This document shows, in pieces, positions 18,794 through 28,527 of a DNA stretch of 64,000 nt. Numbering within the stretch: position 1 is the first letter of the stretch; each line of letters starts with the position of its first letter. The notes beneath the pieces were generated by a model. It worked only from the letters and a program-made list of their open reading frames with translations. It was not told where the DNA came from and made no database searches. The position numbers and the translations under genes are program-made. Source of the DNA: an uncultured Lachnospiraceae bacterium (GTDB taxonomy: Bacteria; Bacillota; Clostridia; Lachnospirales; Lachnospiraceae); assembly GCA_910583895.1 (NCBI GenBank), contig CAJTYJ010000012.1:19772-83771 (forward strand), read 5' to 3'.

Positions 18794-19054
18794 ATGAGGA
18801 TGAGAGACTCCAAGAATGGCTGGACACTGTTTTTGATGATGATGGCAGGTGTGGTACTGGGCGGACTGCTCGGCAGCCTGGCAGAGGACACGTCAGGTTT
18901 TGCCTGGCTCAATTACGGACAGTCTTTTGGTCTGGAGAATCCCGTCGTATTGTCTTTGGGAGTAATTGTTCTGACTTTCGGCCTGACGATTAAGATCACG
19001 GTTGCAGGTATTATTGGGATCATTCTTGCGATTCTGGCTTATCGCTGGATATAG
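18794..19054 (+). CDS. DUF4321 small membrane protein
   Basis: This 86-residue protein has two hydrophobic helices, at about 10-30 and 48-84, separated by a short outer loop (LAEDTSGFAWLNYGQ). The glycine-rich VVLGGLLGSL turn and the C-terminal TFGLTIKITVAGIIGII segment fit DUF4321, a Clostridia family found next to radC-mreB. A GGAGGTGA ribosome site at 18783-18790 precedes it. ATG 18794 gives six bases from GGAGG, and ATG 18800 is a second possible start. Function is unknown; its position suggests a role near the envelope. Confidence 0.75.
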   Translation: MRMRDSKNGWTLFLMMMAGVVLGGLLGSLAEDTSGFAWLNYGQSFGLENPVVLSLGVIVLTFGLTIKITVAGIIGIILAILAYRWI

Positions 19055-19125
19055 ATTTAGAAAAAAGAAAATAATAAAAGATAACGGCCGGGATATCTGG
19101 AGAGATCATACGGAGGTTATCGGAT

Positions 19126-19815
19126 ATGAATGAGAATTTTAACAGTCTGCCCCGGGAAGAACGGCCATATGAGAGATGTATGCTCCATGGGGCCGGCAGA
19201 CTCAGTGACCGGGAGCTTTTGGCGGTGCTTCTAAGAACCGGGTCGAAAGGCCGCACGGTGTTGGAGCTGGCAGGGGATCTTTTGCATCTGGTGCCGGAAA
19301 GACAGGGTTTTACCGGCCTTCGGAGAATGACCATTGAAGAACTTTCCTCAGTCAAAGGCATCGGCAGCGTCAAGGCAGTTCAGCTGAAATGTGTGCTGGA
19401 GCTGGCCAGGCGGATGGCGCGGGAGGAGGCAGGAGCAGGGATTTATTTTAAAACACCGGCTTCTGTGGCAGAATATTATATGGAAGATCTGCGCCACCGG
19501 GAACAGGAAGTGCTCCTGCTTCTGATGCTGGATCAAAAGGGAAGACTGCTACGAGAAAAATATATGTTTAAAGGGACGGTCAATGCGTCTTTGATATCGC
19601 CAAGAGAGATTTTTCTGGAAGCGCTGTCTTCCAGGGCGGTTCAGATCATCCTTGTGCACAACCATCCAAGCGGGGATGCAAAGCCCAGCAAGGAAGACAA
19701 AAATGTGACCAGGAGGATCCAGCAGGCAGGACAGATTCTGGGGATCACTTTGACGGATCATATCATAATCGGAGAGCGAACCTATGTAAGTCTCCGGGAG
19801 GAGCAGGGGCTGTAG
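19126..19815 (+). CDS. radC: RadC/JAB-domain protein (UPF0758)
   Basis: The 229-residue protein joins an N-terminal helix-hairpin-helix region (LSSVKGIGSVKAVQL) to a C-terminal MPN/JAMM metalloprotease-like domain. The metal motif is visible as VHNHPSGDAKPSKED. Despite its name, RadC is not firmly tied to DNA repair. Its position immediately before mreB is conserved in Firmicutes. The start follows GGAGGTTATCGGAT. Confidence 0.93.
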   Translation: MNENFNSLPREERPYERCMLHGAGRLSDRELLAVLLRTGSKGRTVLELAGDLLHLVPERQGFTGLRRMTIEELSSVKGIGSVKAVQLKCVLELARRMAREEAGAGIYFKTPASVAEYYMEDLRHREQEVLLLLMLDQKGRLLREKYMFKGTVNASLISPREIFLEALSSRAVQIILVHNHPSGDAKPSKEDKNVTRRIQQAGQILGITLTDHIIIGERTYVSLREEQGL

Positions 19816-19855
19816 CACTGTCTGCGGAAATCAAGAGAGAAAGAGGGAATATACC

Positions 19856-20863
19856 ATGAATAATCATAGTTTTGGCTGCGACTTTGGTTCGTACCACCTG
19901 AAAATATATCACAGAGATACGGACGCTTACCTGATGCAGCACAATATGGTGGCTGTGCAGGATAAAAAAGGGATGCTGGCGTATGGAGACGAGGCCTATG
20001 CCATGTATGAAAAGGCGCCTTCCAATATCCAGGTGTCCAGCCCCATGTCCTACGGCAATCTGGCCAGCATCAGCAATATGCAGGCATTTTTAAAGTGCCT
20101 TCTGGAAAGAAATATCAAAGGGCAGTTAAAAGGTGCGGATTATTTCGTGGCGCTTCCCACAGACATGCAGGAGCGGATTTTTACTACTTTGATCCAGGAT
20201 TCCAACATGAAGCCGAAAAATGTCTATCTTGTGGATAAGCCGGTGGCAGCGGGTCTGGGCCTTGGGATCAATGTAAAAGAGGCACAGGGCGTGATGATTG
20301 TGGATATCGGTGCGGAGACTACGGAGATTTCAGTTCTGTCCCTTGGAGGTATTGTGATCAGCCGCCTGATTCAAAACGGCGGCCGCTCCATCGATGATGC
20401 CATCCAGAGTGCCATTCGCAAAGAATATAATTTCTATATCGGCAGCAAGACAGCCGAGCTGATCAAAAAGGAACTGTCCTATGCGGTGGATCCGGAGGAA
20501 GCCTCCCTGCAGATCTGCGGCCGCAATATGGTGATCGGTCTTCCTCAGATGATGGAGATTACTTCTGGCTTTGTCTATGAGGCTATCAAAGAGCAGCTGG
20601 GCATTATTATGGATGCGGTGAAGACGATCCTGGAGCGTACCCCTCCGGAGTTGGGCGTGGATATCATCCAGAACGGAATTTATCTGACCGGCGGCTCCGC
20701 AAGGATCAAAAAACTGGATCAGCTTCTGGAACAGAAGTCAGGAATCCGGGTGGTTGTGGATGGAGAGCCGGAGCTGAGTGTTGCACGGGGCATGGCGAGA
20801 GTGATGGGAGACAGAGAGTTCCGTTCCCTGGCCTTCGTTACCAAAGAGCAGAAATATGAATAA
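19856..20863 (+). CDS. mreB: Rod shape-determining protein MreB
   Basis: This actin-like ATPase of 335 residues forms membrane-associated filaments that guide lateral wall synthesis. Phosphate-binding loop 1 appears as CDFGSYHLKIY near the N-terminus, phosphate 2 as VDIGAETTEISVL, and the adenosine-binding segment as YLTGGSARI. The N-terminus is unusual, since the DLGT of typical MreB is DFGS here, so it is a divergent member. It heads the mreBCD-PBP2-minCDE-rodA gene block. Confidence 0.9.
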   Translation: MNNHSFGCDFGSYHLKIYHRDTDAYLMQHNMVAVQDKKGMLAYGDEAYAMYEKAPSNIQVSSPMSYGNLASISNMQAFLKCLLERNIKGQLKGADYFVALPTDMQERIFTTLIQDSNMKPKNVYLVDKPVAAGLGLGINVKEAQGVMIVDIGAETTEISVLSLGGIVISRLIQNGGRSIDDAIQSAIRKEYNFYIGSKTAELIKKELSYAVDPEEASLQICGRNMVIGLPQMMEITSGFVYEAIKEQLGIIMDAVKTILERTPPELGVDIIQNGIYLTGGSARIKKLDQLLEQKSGIRVVVDGEPELSVARGMARVMGDREFRSLAFVTKEQKYE

Positions 20864-20880
20864 CGGCTGGAGCTGTATGA

Positions 20881-21753
20881 ATGAGACGAAGAGAACGATT
20901 TACGATTCCCGGGAAATATATCCTGTTTGTGCTGACGGTTCTGTGTGTGGGGACAATGTCCCTGTCGTTTCTGACCAATTTTGACGGCGGAGCTTTGAAT
21001 GTCATATCCGGGTATGTGCTGATTCCGGTGCAAAATGGAATCAATCAGGCAGGAGGATGGATTCGCAGCAGAGTGGAGAATCTGGAAGATCTGACTGCAG
21101 TGAAAGAAGAGAATGAACAGTTAAGAGCACAGATTGCGGAGCTGACGCTTGAGAATAACTCCATGCTTCAGGAGCGGTATGAGCTGAATGAACTGAGATC
21201 TTTGTATGAGCTGGACGATGAATACTCCAGCCTGGAGAAGATTGCGGCCAATGTCATCGGGAAGGATACGGGCAACTGGTTTCATATGTTTCTGATCGAC
21301 AAAGGATCCAACGACGGTGTCCGGGTGGATATGAATGTGATCGCCGGCGGCGGGCTGGTGGGGATTGTCACAAAGACCGGACCGGACTGGGCCCAGGTGC
21401 GCTCGATCATCGACGATATGAGCAATGTCAGTGCCATGATTCTGAAAAACTCCGATCTCTGTTATGTGCGCGGAGATCTGCAGATGATGACAGAAGGAAC
21501 CATGCAGCTGAATGAGCTGCGGGATCCGGATGGCGAGGTGGAACCAGGAGATAAGGTGGTGACCTCCCATGTGAGTGCCAAATATCACAAGGGGATTTTG
21601 ATTGGTTATGTGAATGAAATCACGACAGATGCCAATAATCTGACTAAGTCGGGAAGTCTGACGCCGGCGGTGGATTTTGAGCATCTGAGTACGGTACTGG
21701 TCATTACGGATCTGAAGCAGCAGATCGACATGGACAAACCTGATGAAGAGTGA
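20881..21753 (+). CDS. mreC: Rod shape-determining protein MreC
   Basis: The protein has 290 residues. A membrane anchor lies at about 13-32, followed by a coiled coil (about 60-95, rich in E, L and N) and the beta-rich MreC domain. That domain contains VIGKDTGNWFHMFLIDKGSNDGV and GLVGIVTKTGPDWAQVRSIID. It links MreB filaments to PBP2 outside the membrane. It starts 17 bases after mreB, with a GGAG ribosome site. Confidence 0.92.
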   Translation: MRRRERFTIPGKYILFVLTVLCVGTMSLSFLTNFDGGALNVISGYVLIPVQNGINQAGGWIRSRVENLEDLTAVKEENEQLRAQIAELTLENNSMLQERYELNELRSLYELDDEYSSLEKIAANVIGKDTGNWFHMFLIDKGSNDGVRVDMNVIAGGGLVGIVTKTGPDWAQVRSIIDDMSNVSAMILKNSDLCYVRGDLQMMTEGTMQLNELRDPDGEVEPGDKVVTSHVSAKYHKGILIGYVNEITTDANNLTKSGSLTPAVDFEHLSTVLVITDLKQQIDMDKPDEE

Positions 21754-21777
21754 CAGAGCGGGAAAGGAGTTTTCGTA

Positions 21778-22272
21778 TTGAAACGCAAGATCGTGACCAT
21801 CTTGATAATTCTTGTAAGCTTTCTGCTGCAGAGTACCATCTTTAAAACATTGTCCATCGGTTCCATCAGTCCGAATCTGATGGTGATTGTCACATCCTCC
21901 TTCGGCTTTATGCTGGGGAAGAAGGAGGGACTGTGGGTTGGTTTTTTCTGCGGACTTCTGGAAGATATCTTTTACGGAAGACTTATGGGGATGCATGCCA
22001 TGATCTATATGTACATAGGTTATGCCAATGGATACTTCAACCACATCTTTTATGGAGAAGACATTAAGCTTCCGATTTTTCTTATATCTGTCAGCGAGCT
22101 GGTCTATGGACTGGGAACCTATGTGGTTATGTTCATGATGAGAAGCCGCTTTGCTTTTTCCTATTATATGATCAGGATTATATTGCCGGAACTTTTGTAC
22201 ACCATTGTTATTACTCTGGTTTTTTACCGTCTGATCTATTTTGCCAATCAGAAACTGGAAAACCAGACTTAA
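21778..22272 (+). CDS. mreD: Rod shape-determining protein MreD
   Basis: This integral membrane protein of 164 residues has about five hydrophobic helices. The start is TTG 21778 behind an AAAGGAG site. The motifs LLQSTIFKTLSIGSISPNLM and LWVGFFCGLLEDIFYG are typical of MreD. Its place between mreC and the PBP2 gene supports the call. Confidence 0.88.
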   Translation: MKRKIVTILIILVSFLLQSTIFKTLSIGSISPNLMVIVTSSFGFMLGKKEGLWVGFFCGLLEDIFYGRLMGMHAMIYMYIGYANGYFNHIFYGEDIKLPIFLISVSELVYGLGTYVVMFMMRSRFAFSYYMIRIILPELLYTIVITLVFYRLIYFANQKLENQT

Positions 22273-22284
22273 GGAGTGGACGGA

Positions 22285-25176
22285 TTGTTCGAAGATTTTA
22301 AAGAGTCTTTTGTGAATTTTATAACATCCAGGATTTTTGTCCTGATGCTGGTCTTTCTGACCTTTTTTGGGATCGTACTTGGAAGGGTCTTCCTGCTTCA
22401 GATCATCAACGGAGAGGACTATGCCGAGAGCTTCACCATGAAGATCAAAAAAGAGATCAATATTGCCAGCACAAGAGGGAAGATCTATGACCGGAACGGG
22501 GAGATACTGGCAGACAATGTGCTGTCCTATTCGGTCACCATTGAAGATAATGGAACCTACCAAAGTGACCGGGAAAAACAGACGGCACTGAACCGGATCG
22601 TATCCCGGGTGATTGAGATCGTGGAGTCTCATGGGGACAGCATCATCAGTGATTTCGGCATCATCTGCGAGAACGGCAGATATGTGTTTACCCAGGAAGG
22701 AACAGCTCTGCTGCGTTTCAAGGCGGATATATACGGACACCGTACAATCGAGGAATTAGAGCCGAAGGAATCGGCAGCCTCTGCGGACCAGATCATGGAA
22801 TATCTTTGCAGCGACAAAAGATACTACATTTCCAGAGATGCTTATACAGAAGAGCAGAGAGCCTTCTACGGCCTTCCGGACGAAGAGCTTCCGCCTGAAA
22901 TGAAGCTGAAGATTGCCACCATCCGCTACGCCATGGGACTAAACGGCTACAAGCGTTATGTGGCGACGACGGTTGCCTCGGATGTATGTGACGAGACTAT
23001 GGCGGAAATCATGGAAAATATGGATGATCTGCAGGGCGTGGATATTGCCCAGAGCAGTCTGAGAGTTTATACAGATGCAAAATATTTTGCTCCACTGATC
23101 GGATACATCGGAAAGCCTTCTCAGGAGGAGCTGGACAGTCTTCTTCTGGAAAATGAAAACTATGAGCTCAATGACATTGTAGGCAAGGCAGGTATTGAGC
23201 AGTATATGGAGACGCAGCTGCAGGGAACCAAGGGCAACCGCATCATCTATGTGAACAGTATGGGCAATGTGCTGGAGGTGGAGAAGGAGACCCAGCCGGA
23301 GTCCGGCAAGGATGTCTATCTGACCATTGACAAAAATTTGCAGATCGCGGTCTATGATATCCTGGAACAGCAGCTGGCGGGAATTCTTCTCTCCAAGATC
23401 CGCAATATGAAAGAGTATGTGCCTGGCCCCAACAGTTCAGCAGCCAGCATTCTGATTCCGATCTATGATGTCTATTATGCACTGATCAACAACCGGGTGC
23501 TGGATACCACGCATTTTACAGCGGAGGATGCCACGGAACTGGAGCGCTCTGTTCAGCAGCGGTTTGAGACAAGACTTGCAGAAACCATTGACCGGATTAT
23601 GGCGGAACTGCATTCGGGGCAGCCCACAGCGTATGAAAATCTGCCCATAGATATGAAGAATTATATGAGTTATATCGTATCCGATATTCTCATGGGAGAC
23701 CGCAACATTCTTATGAGCAGTGCCATCGACCGAAACGATGAGACTTATATTGCCTGGACTACGAACGAAGTCATCAGTCTGAAAGAATATCTGGAATATG
23801 CCATCTCCATGAACTGGGTGGACGTATCCGGTCTGGAAGTGGAATCTTCTTATCTGAATGCAGAAGAAATCTACAGCGTGTTGATGGATTATATTTCGAC
23901 AGAGCTCCACATAGATGTCGATTTTCAGAATATGCTGTATAAATATATCATATTAGACGATCTTGTGACGGGAAAAGAGCTTTGTTTACTCTTGTATGAG
24001 CAGGGGGTTTTGGAGTATGATGAAGAGGCAATCGGAAGGCTTCAGAGCGGAAATTATTCTGCATACAGTTTTATGCTGGACAAGATCCGAAACTTGGAGA
24101 TCACTCCGGCACAGCTGGCCTTAGAACCATGCAGTGCGGGCTGCGTGATTGCAGATCCTAAGACCGGAGATACCCTGGCCTGCGTCACTTATCCAGGATA
24201 TGACAACAACCGGCTGACCAATACGATGGATTCTGCGTATTTTGCAGCGCTGAACAAAGACCAGTCCAGGCCGCTTTACAGCCGCGCGACCCAGGAGCGT
24301 ACAGCGCCTGGTTCCACGATGAAACCGGCGATTGCGGTGGCAGCTCTGGAAGAAGGCGTGATTACCCCTTCGGAGATCATGCGTGCCACCGGTGTGTATA
24401 CCGAGGCTTATGGGAATCCTACCTGCTGGATTTACAACCAGTACCATGGATCTCACGGAAATATCAATGTGGTGGATGCGCTTCGGGTATCCTGCAACTA
24501 TTACTTTTATGAGATCGGCTTCCGCCTGGGCGGGGGGCGCAGCACTGGTTATTCTTCGGACCGTGCGCTGGAACTCATCAAAAAATATGCAGAAGAGTTT
24601 GGGCTTGGGGAAAAATCGGGTCTGGAGATTCCGGAGAGCGGGCCGCAGCTATCCGATACAGACGGTGTGCGCTCTGCCATCGGTCAGGGCACCAATTTGT
24701 TCAGCGTCTCCCAGCTTGCCAGATATACCAATGCGGTGGCGAATCAGGGGACTGTCTATGACCTGACACTTCTGGACAAAATCACGGATTCCGAGGGAAA
24801 TACTATTGAAGAACATTCCGCGTCAGTATATAATGAAGTAGATATCGCGGACAGTTCCTGGGATGTCATTCATGAAGGCATGCGTCAGGTTGCGGAAAAC
24901 ACAGATGCTTTTGAAAAGCTGAATCTGACCATTGCAGGGAAGACCGGTACAGCACAGCAGTCTTTGAGGCATCCGAACCATGCGCTTTTTGTAGGATATG
25001 CACCCTATGAAGATCCCGAAATCAGTCTGGCGATTCGTATCACCAACGGATATACTTCCGGCAATGCGGCAGCCATGGCGGCAGATATATTCCGGTATTA
25101 TTTTAAGCTCGTTGATGAAGAAGAATTATTGACCGGGGAAGCATCACAAGCGTCGACGGCCGTGATTCTCGATTAG
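22285..25176 (+). CDS. mrdA: Penicillin-binding protein 2 (elongasome transpeptidase)
   Basis: This is a class B PBP with one N-terminal membrane helix (about 16-38), a dimerisation domain with the RGKIYDRNGE motif and a C-terminal transpeptidase domain. Catalytic S677 and K680 are in PGSTMKPA, the second motif is SCN, and the third is KTGTA. TTG 22285 is preferred to GTG 22276 because AAGGAG at 22271-22276 lies eight bases before it. The 963 residues are much longer than E. coli PBP2. The extra length is about 300 residues between the dimerisation and catalytic domains, with no recognised fold. It pairs with RodA, encoded further down the same block. Confidence 0.93.
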   Translation: MFEDFKESFVNFITSRIFVLMLVFLTFFGIVLGRVFLLQIINGEDYAESFTMKIKKEINIASTRGKIYDRNGEILADNVLSYSVTIEDNGTYQSDREKQTALNRIVSRVIEIVESHGDSIISDFGIICENGRYVFTQEGTALLRFKADIYGHRTIEELEPKESAASADQIMEYLCSDKRYYISRDAYTEEQRAFYGLPDEELPPEMKLKIATIRYAMGLNGYKRYVATTVASDVCDETMAEIMENMDDLQGVDIAQSSLRVYTDAKYFAPLIGYIGKPSQEELDSLLLENENYELNDIVGKAGIEQYMETQLQGTKGNRIIYVNSMGNVLEVEKETQPESGKDVYLTIDKNLQIAVYDILEQQLAGILLSKIRNMKEYVPGPNSSAASILIPIYDVYYALINNRVLDTTHFTAEDATELERSVQQRFETRLAETIDRIMAELHSGQPTAYENLPIDMKNYMSYIVSDILMGDRNILMSSAIDRNDETYIAWTTNEVISLKEYLEYAISMNWVDVSGLEVESSYLNAEEIYSVLMDYISTELHIDVDFQNMLYKYIILDDLVTGKELCLLLYEQGVLEYDEEAIGRLQSGNYSAYSFMLDKIRNLEITPAQLALEPCSAGCVIADPKTGDTLACVTYPGYDNNRLTNTMDSAYFAALNKDQSRPLYSRATQERTAPGSTMKPAIAVAALEEGVITPSEIMRATGVYTEAYGNPTCWIYNQYHGSHGNINVVDALRVSCNYYFYEIGFRLGGGRSTGYSSDRALELIKKYAEEFGLGEKSGLEIPESGPQLSDTDGVRSAIGQGTNLFSVSQLARYTNAVANQGTVYDLTLLDKITDSEGNTIEEHSASVYNEVDIADSSWDVIHEGMRQVAENTDAFEKLNLTIAGKTGTAQQSLRHPNHALFVGYAPYEDPEISLAIRITNGYTSGNAAAMAADIFRYYFKLVDEEELLTGEASQASTAVILD

Positions 25177-25186
25177 GGAGAACAGG

Positions 25187-25867
25187 ATGAAACAGCAGAC
25201 AGTAGTGATTAAAAGCAACAAATACGGCATCACCTTGTTCCTGGACGGGAAGATATCCTTTCAGGAGCTGTTGAAAGATATTTCAGAGAAATTCAAGACA
25301 TCTTCCGGCTTTTTCCAGAACGCTCAGATGGCGCTTGCCTTTGAAGGGCGCAAGTTATGCCGGGAGGAACAGCTGGAAGTGGTCCGGGTGATCCAGGAGA
25401 ATTCTTCTCTGGAAATTCTCTGTGTACTGGAACAGGATGCACTGAAAGAATCCTTTATGAAACAAGTGGTGGAGGAGCGAAAGCAGGAGCGAAGCACCAA
25501 CAATGGCAGGTTTTATAAAGGAACTCTGCGCTCGGGACAAGTTCTGGAGTCAGAGACCAGTATCATCATCCTTGGGGATGTAAATCCCGGGGCGACGATT
25601 GTGTCCAAAGGGAATGTGATCGTCCTGGGCAGTCTGAAAGGGATGGTTCATGCAGGGGCAGCAGGCAATGAAGACACTTTTGTGGCAGCTCTGAACATGA
25701 CACCCATGCAGATACGGATTGCAGATGCTATTGCCCGGTCTGCAGACGGCCCGATCTATGCCAGAGACAAAGGGGATGAGAAAGGGCCCATGATCGCATA
25801 TGCGGAGGAAGGCAATATCTATATGGAGCCCATTACAAAAGAAGTAATTAACGATATCCGGATCTGA
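25187..25867 (+). CDS. minC: Septum site-determining protein MinC
   Basis: MinC inhibits FtsZ ring assembly away from mid-cell. The 226-residue protein has an N-terminal domain (about 1-95), a charged linker and a C-terminal beta-helix domain (about 108-215). The beta-helix carries the diagnostic GDVNPGATIVSKGNVIVLG. It starts ten bases after the PBP2 gene and is followed directly by minD and minE. Confidence 0.93.
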   Translation: MKQQTVVIKSNKYGITLFLDGKISFQELLKDISEKFKTSSGFFQNAQMALAFEGRKLCREEQLEVVRVIQENSSLEILCVLEQDALKESFMKQVVEERKQERSTNNGRFYKGTLRSGQVLESETSIIILGDVNPGATIVSKGNVIVLGSLKGMVHAGAAGNEDTFVAALNMTPMQIRIADAIARSADGPIYARDKGDEKGPMIAYAEEGNIYMEPITKEVINDIRI

Positions 25868-25922
25868 TATGGAAGAAGGCACAGATTTAGAAGTAGTGAC
25901 AGGAAAGGTTGGAGGAAGCAAT

Positions 25923-26708
25923 ATGAGCGAAGTAATTGTGATAACATCTGGAAAGGGAGGCGTTGGCAAGACGACAACTACAGCCAATGTCGGAACCGGA
26001 CTTGCAAAAATGGATCGGAAGGTAGTACTGATCGATACGGATATCGGACTGAGGAATCTGGATGTGGTTATGGGTCTTGAGAACCGGATCGTATACAATC
26101 TGGTGGATGTGGTGGAAGGCAACTGCCGGATTAAGCAGGCGCTGATCAAAGATAAGAGATATCCCAATCTCTATCTGCTGCCTTCGGCCCAGACAAGAGA
26201 CAAGACAGCAGTGAACCCGGAACAGATGATTAAGCTCATAGAGGAACTCCGGAGCGAATTTGACTACATACTGCTTGACTGTCCGGCAGGAATCGAGCAG
26301 GGATTTAAAAACGCAATCGCTGCTGCAGACCGGGCGCTGATTGTAACCACACCGGAGGTGTCTGCGATCCGCGATGCAGACCGGATCATTGGGCTTTTGG
26401 AGGCCAATGATATCCGCAAGTCCGAGCTGATTGTCAATCGGATTCGTATGGATATGGTGGAAAGCGGCAATATGATGTCCATGGATGATGTGGTGGAGAT
26501 TCTTGCCATAGATCTGATAGGAGCTGTTCCGGATGACGAGAGTGTTGTCATTGCCACAAACCAGGGAGAACCCTGTGTGGGAGACAGCTCTTTGGCTGGA
26601 CAGGCATATATGAACATCTGCTGCAGAGTGCTTGGGGAAGAGGTTCCGTTTCTGGACTTGAAAATAAAGGGCGGTTTTTTTGGAAAACTGAAGAAACTGT
26701 TCAAATAA
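25923..26708 (+). CDS. minD: Septum site-determining ATPase MinD
   Basis: This ParA-type ATPase recruits MinC to the membrane. The deviant Walker A is GKGGVGKTTT at residues 10-19, with the signature lysine K11. VLIDTDIGLRNLD and LLDCPAGIEQG follow. The C-terminal FFGKLKKLFK is the amphipathic membrane-targeting helix. The start at ATG 25923, behind TTGGAGGAAGCAAT, is preferred to an upstream ATG at 25869 because it begins the conserved N-terminal strand. Length is 261 residues. Confidence 0.95.
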   Translation: MSEVIVITSGKGGVGKTTTTANVGTGLAKMDRKVVLIDTDIGLRNLDVVMGLENRIVYNLVDVVEGNCRIKQALIKDKRYPNLYLLPSAQTRDKTAVNPEQMIKLIEELRSEFDYILLDCPAGIEQGFKNAIAAADRALIVTTPEVSAIRDADRIIGLLEANDIRKSELIVNRIRMDMVESGNMMSMDDVVEILAIDLIGAVPDDESVVIATNQGEPCVGDSSLAGQAYMNICCRVLGEEVPFLDLKIKGGFFGKLKKLFK

Positions 26709-26723
26709 AAGGGGGGCAAGAAT

Positions 26724-26996
26724 ATGGCGTTCATGGATTTCTTTCGGAAGAAGAATTCAGGGGAAGTTGCGAAAGACCGGCTGAAATTACTGCTGATTTC
26801 AGACCGTGCGAACTGCTCTCCCGAGATTATGGAAGCAATAAAAAATGATATCATAAAAGTGATCACAAAGTATATGGAGATTGACAGTGAGGGACTTGAT
26901 ATACAGATCACTCAGACAGAGTCGGAGGGGGGCCATGGCAGTGTTCCGGTACTCTGTGCCAACATACCAGTAAAGGATGTTATAAAAAGATCATAG
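26724..26996 (+). CDS. minE: Cell division topological specificity factor MinE
   Basis: This 90-residue protein stimulates MinD ATPase and so drives pole-to-pole behaviour of the Min system. The N-terminal amphipathic MAFMDFFRK, the anti-MinCD helix region (VAKDRLKLLLISDR) and the dimerisation domain are all recognisable. It lies 15 bases after minD with an AAGGGGGG site. The presence of MinE means this organism uses the oscillating-type Min system, not the DivIVA-only version. Confidence 0.93.
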   Translation: MAFMDFFRKKNSGEVAKDRLKLLLISDRANCSPEIMEAIKNDIIKVITKYMEIDSEGLDIQITQTESEGGHGSVPVLCANIPVKDVIKRS

Positions 26997-27010
26997 GAAT
27001 CAGGTGAGAT

Positions 27011-28114
27011 ATGTTCAAACAATATCAGCTGCGCGATTTCAGACTGCGCCTGGTTGTATTTGTATATGCCATTACGATCCTTGGAATTCTGGTTATCGGA
27101 AGCGCCAAGGAGGAATACCAGAGTCAGCAGGTCATGGGCATGGTGCTGGGCACCATCGCCATGCTTGTGTTTGCACTGATGGATTACCATTTTATGCTGA
27201 ATTTTTACTGGCTGATCTATGTATTTAATCTTGTACTTTTGATCGCAGTGGAACTGGTCGGCACCAAAATCAACGGTGCGCAGAGGTGGCTTAATGTGGG
27301 ATTTACGCGATTTCAGCCGTCAGAGCTTACGAAGCTTCTGCTGATTTTGTTTTTTGCCAGACTGTTCAGTAAATATCATGAGAGCATCAATACATGGAGA
27401 GTGATTGTGGTATCCGGAATCCTGCTTTTGATTCCGCTGTACCTGGTAAAAGAGCAGCCAGACTTGTCCACAACGATTACCATTGCCTTTGTATTCTGTG
27501 TTCTGATCTATATTGGAGGGCTCAGCTATAAAATTATCGGAACAGTACTTGCAATTTTGATACCATCTGCTATTATATTTATAAACCTGATTATGCAGGA
27601 AGGACAGCAGATACTGGATAACTATCAGTTTACAAGGATTATGGCATGGCTGAATCCGGCGGAATATGCGGATGACGCTTATCAGCAGCAGAATTCCATC
27701 ATTGCCATCGGATCCGGACAGCTTTATGGAAAAGGCCTGTATAATAATGATATATCGTCCGTAAAGAACGGAAATTTCATTGTGGAACCGCAGACCGATT
27801 TTATCTTTGCCGTTACGGGAGAAGAGCTTGGGTTTATCGGCTGTGCTACTGTCATTATTCTGTTGGCGCTGATTGTGATGGAATGTCTCTGGATTGGAAA
27901 AAACGCAAGGGAACAGGAAGGTACCATCATCTGCTGTGGATTCGGAGGTCTGATTGCTTTTCAGAGTCTGGTCAATATCTGTGTGGCCACAGGACTGATG
28001 CCGAATACCGGAATTCCGCTTCCATTTGTCAGTTATGGGCTGACATCGCTTGTTATGCTGTATATGGGGATAGGTATTGTTTTGAATGTCGGGCTTCAAC
28101 CTAAAAAATATTAG
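27011..28114 (+). CDS. rodA: Rod shape-determining glycosyltransferase RodA (SEDS family)
   Basis: The 367-residue membrane protein has about ten helices. SEDS hallmarks are visible: NGAQRWLNVG, FQPSELTKL, VKEQPDLSTTITI, and near the end the GIPLPFVSYGLTSL motif. It polymerises lipid II together with the PBP2 encoded upstream. FtsW and SpoVE are close paralogues, but the location in an mreBCD-PBP2-min block favours RodA. Confidence 0.9.
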   Translation: MFKQYQLRDFRLRLVVFVYAITILGILVIGSAKEEYQSQQVMGMVLGTIAMLVFALMDYHFMLNFYWLIYVFNLVLLIAVELVGTKINGAQRWLNVGFTRFQPSELTKLLLILFFARLFSKYHESINTWRVIVVSGILLLIPLYLVKEQPDLSTTITIAFVFCVLIYIGGLSYKIIGTVLAILIPSAIIFINLIMQEGQQILDNYQFTRIMAWLNPAEYADDAYQQQNSIIAIGSGQLYGKGLYNNDISSVKNGNFIVEPQTDFIFAVTGEELGFIGCATVIILLALIVMECLWIGKNAREQEGTIICCGFGGLIAFQSLVNICVATGLMPNTGIPLPFVSYGLTSLVMLYMGIGIVLNVGLQPKKY

Positions 28115-28131
28115 CAAGGGGGTTCAAAACC

Positions 28132-28527
28132 ATGAATATTGGATTGATTGCACATGATGCCAAGAAAGTCCTGATGCAGAACTTTTGCATTGCTTACAGG
28201 GGAATTCTCTGTAAAAATGATTTATATGCAACCGGAACCACTGGAAGATTAATTGAAGAGGTTGCAAATTTAAATGTTCACAAATTTTTAGCCGGCCATC
28301 TGGGCGGAGAGCAGCAGCTGGGGGCTCAGATCGAGCACAACCAGATCGATTTGGTGATCTTTTTAAGAGATCCGATTCAGCCGAAAAGACATGAACCGGA
28401 TGTGAATAATGTGGTACATCTTTGTGATGTACATAATATACCGATTGCTACGAACCTGGCGACAGCAGAACTGCTGATCAAATCACTGGACAGAGGGGAT
28501 ATGGAGTGGCGTGAGATGTACAAATAA
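28132..28527 (+). CDS. mgsA: Methylglyoxal synthase
   Basis: The enzyme converts dihydroxyacetone phosphate to methylglyoxal and phosphate, a relief valve for glycolysis when phosphate is short. The 131 residues show the N-terminal GLIAHDAKK, the phosphate-binding ATGTTGRLIEE, the GGEQQLGAQI segment and catalytic-aspartate region FLRDPIQPK. It follows rodA by 17 bases and overlaps the start of the next gene. Confidence 0.95.
   Translation: MNIGLIAHDAKKVLMQNFCIAYRGILCKNDLYATGTTGRLIEEVANLNVHKFLAGHLGGEQQLGAQIEHNQIDLVIFLRDPIQPKRHEPDVNNVVHLCDVHNIPIATNLATAELLIKSLDRGDMEWREMYK

Noticed and set aside
21121..22740. A 539-codon open frame on the minus strand
   Set aside because: It runs antisense across mreC, mreD and the start of the PBP2 gene, has no ribosome site and resembles no family. 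It reflects codon usage of the sense genes.
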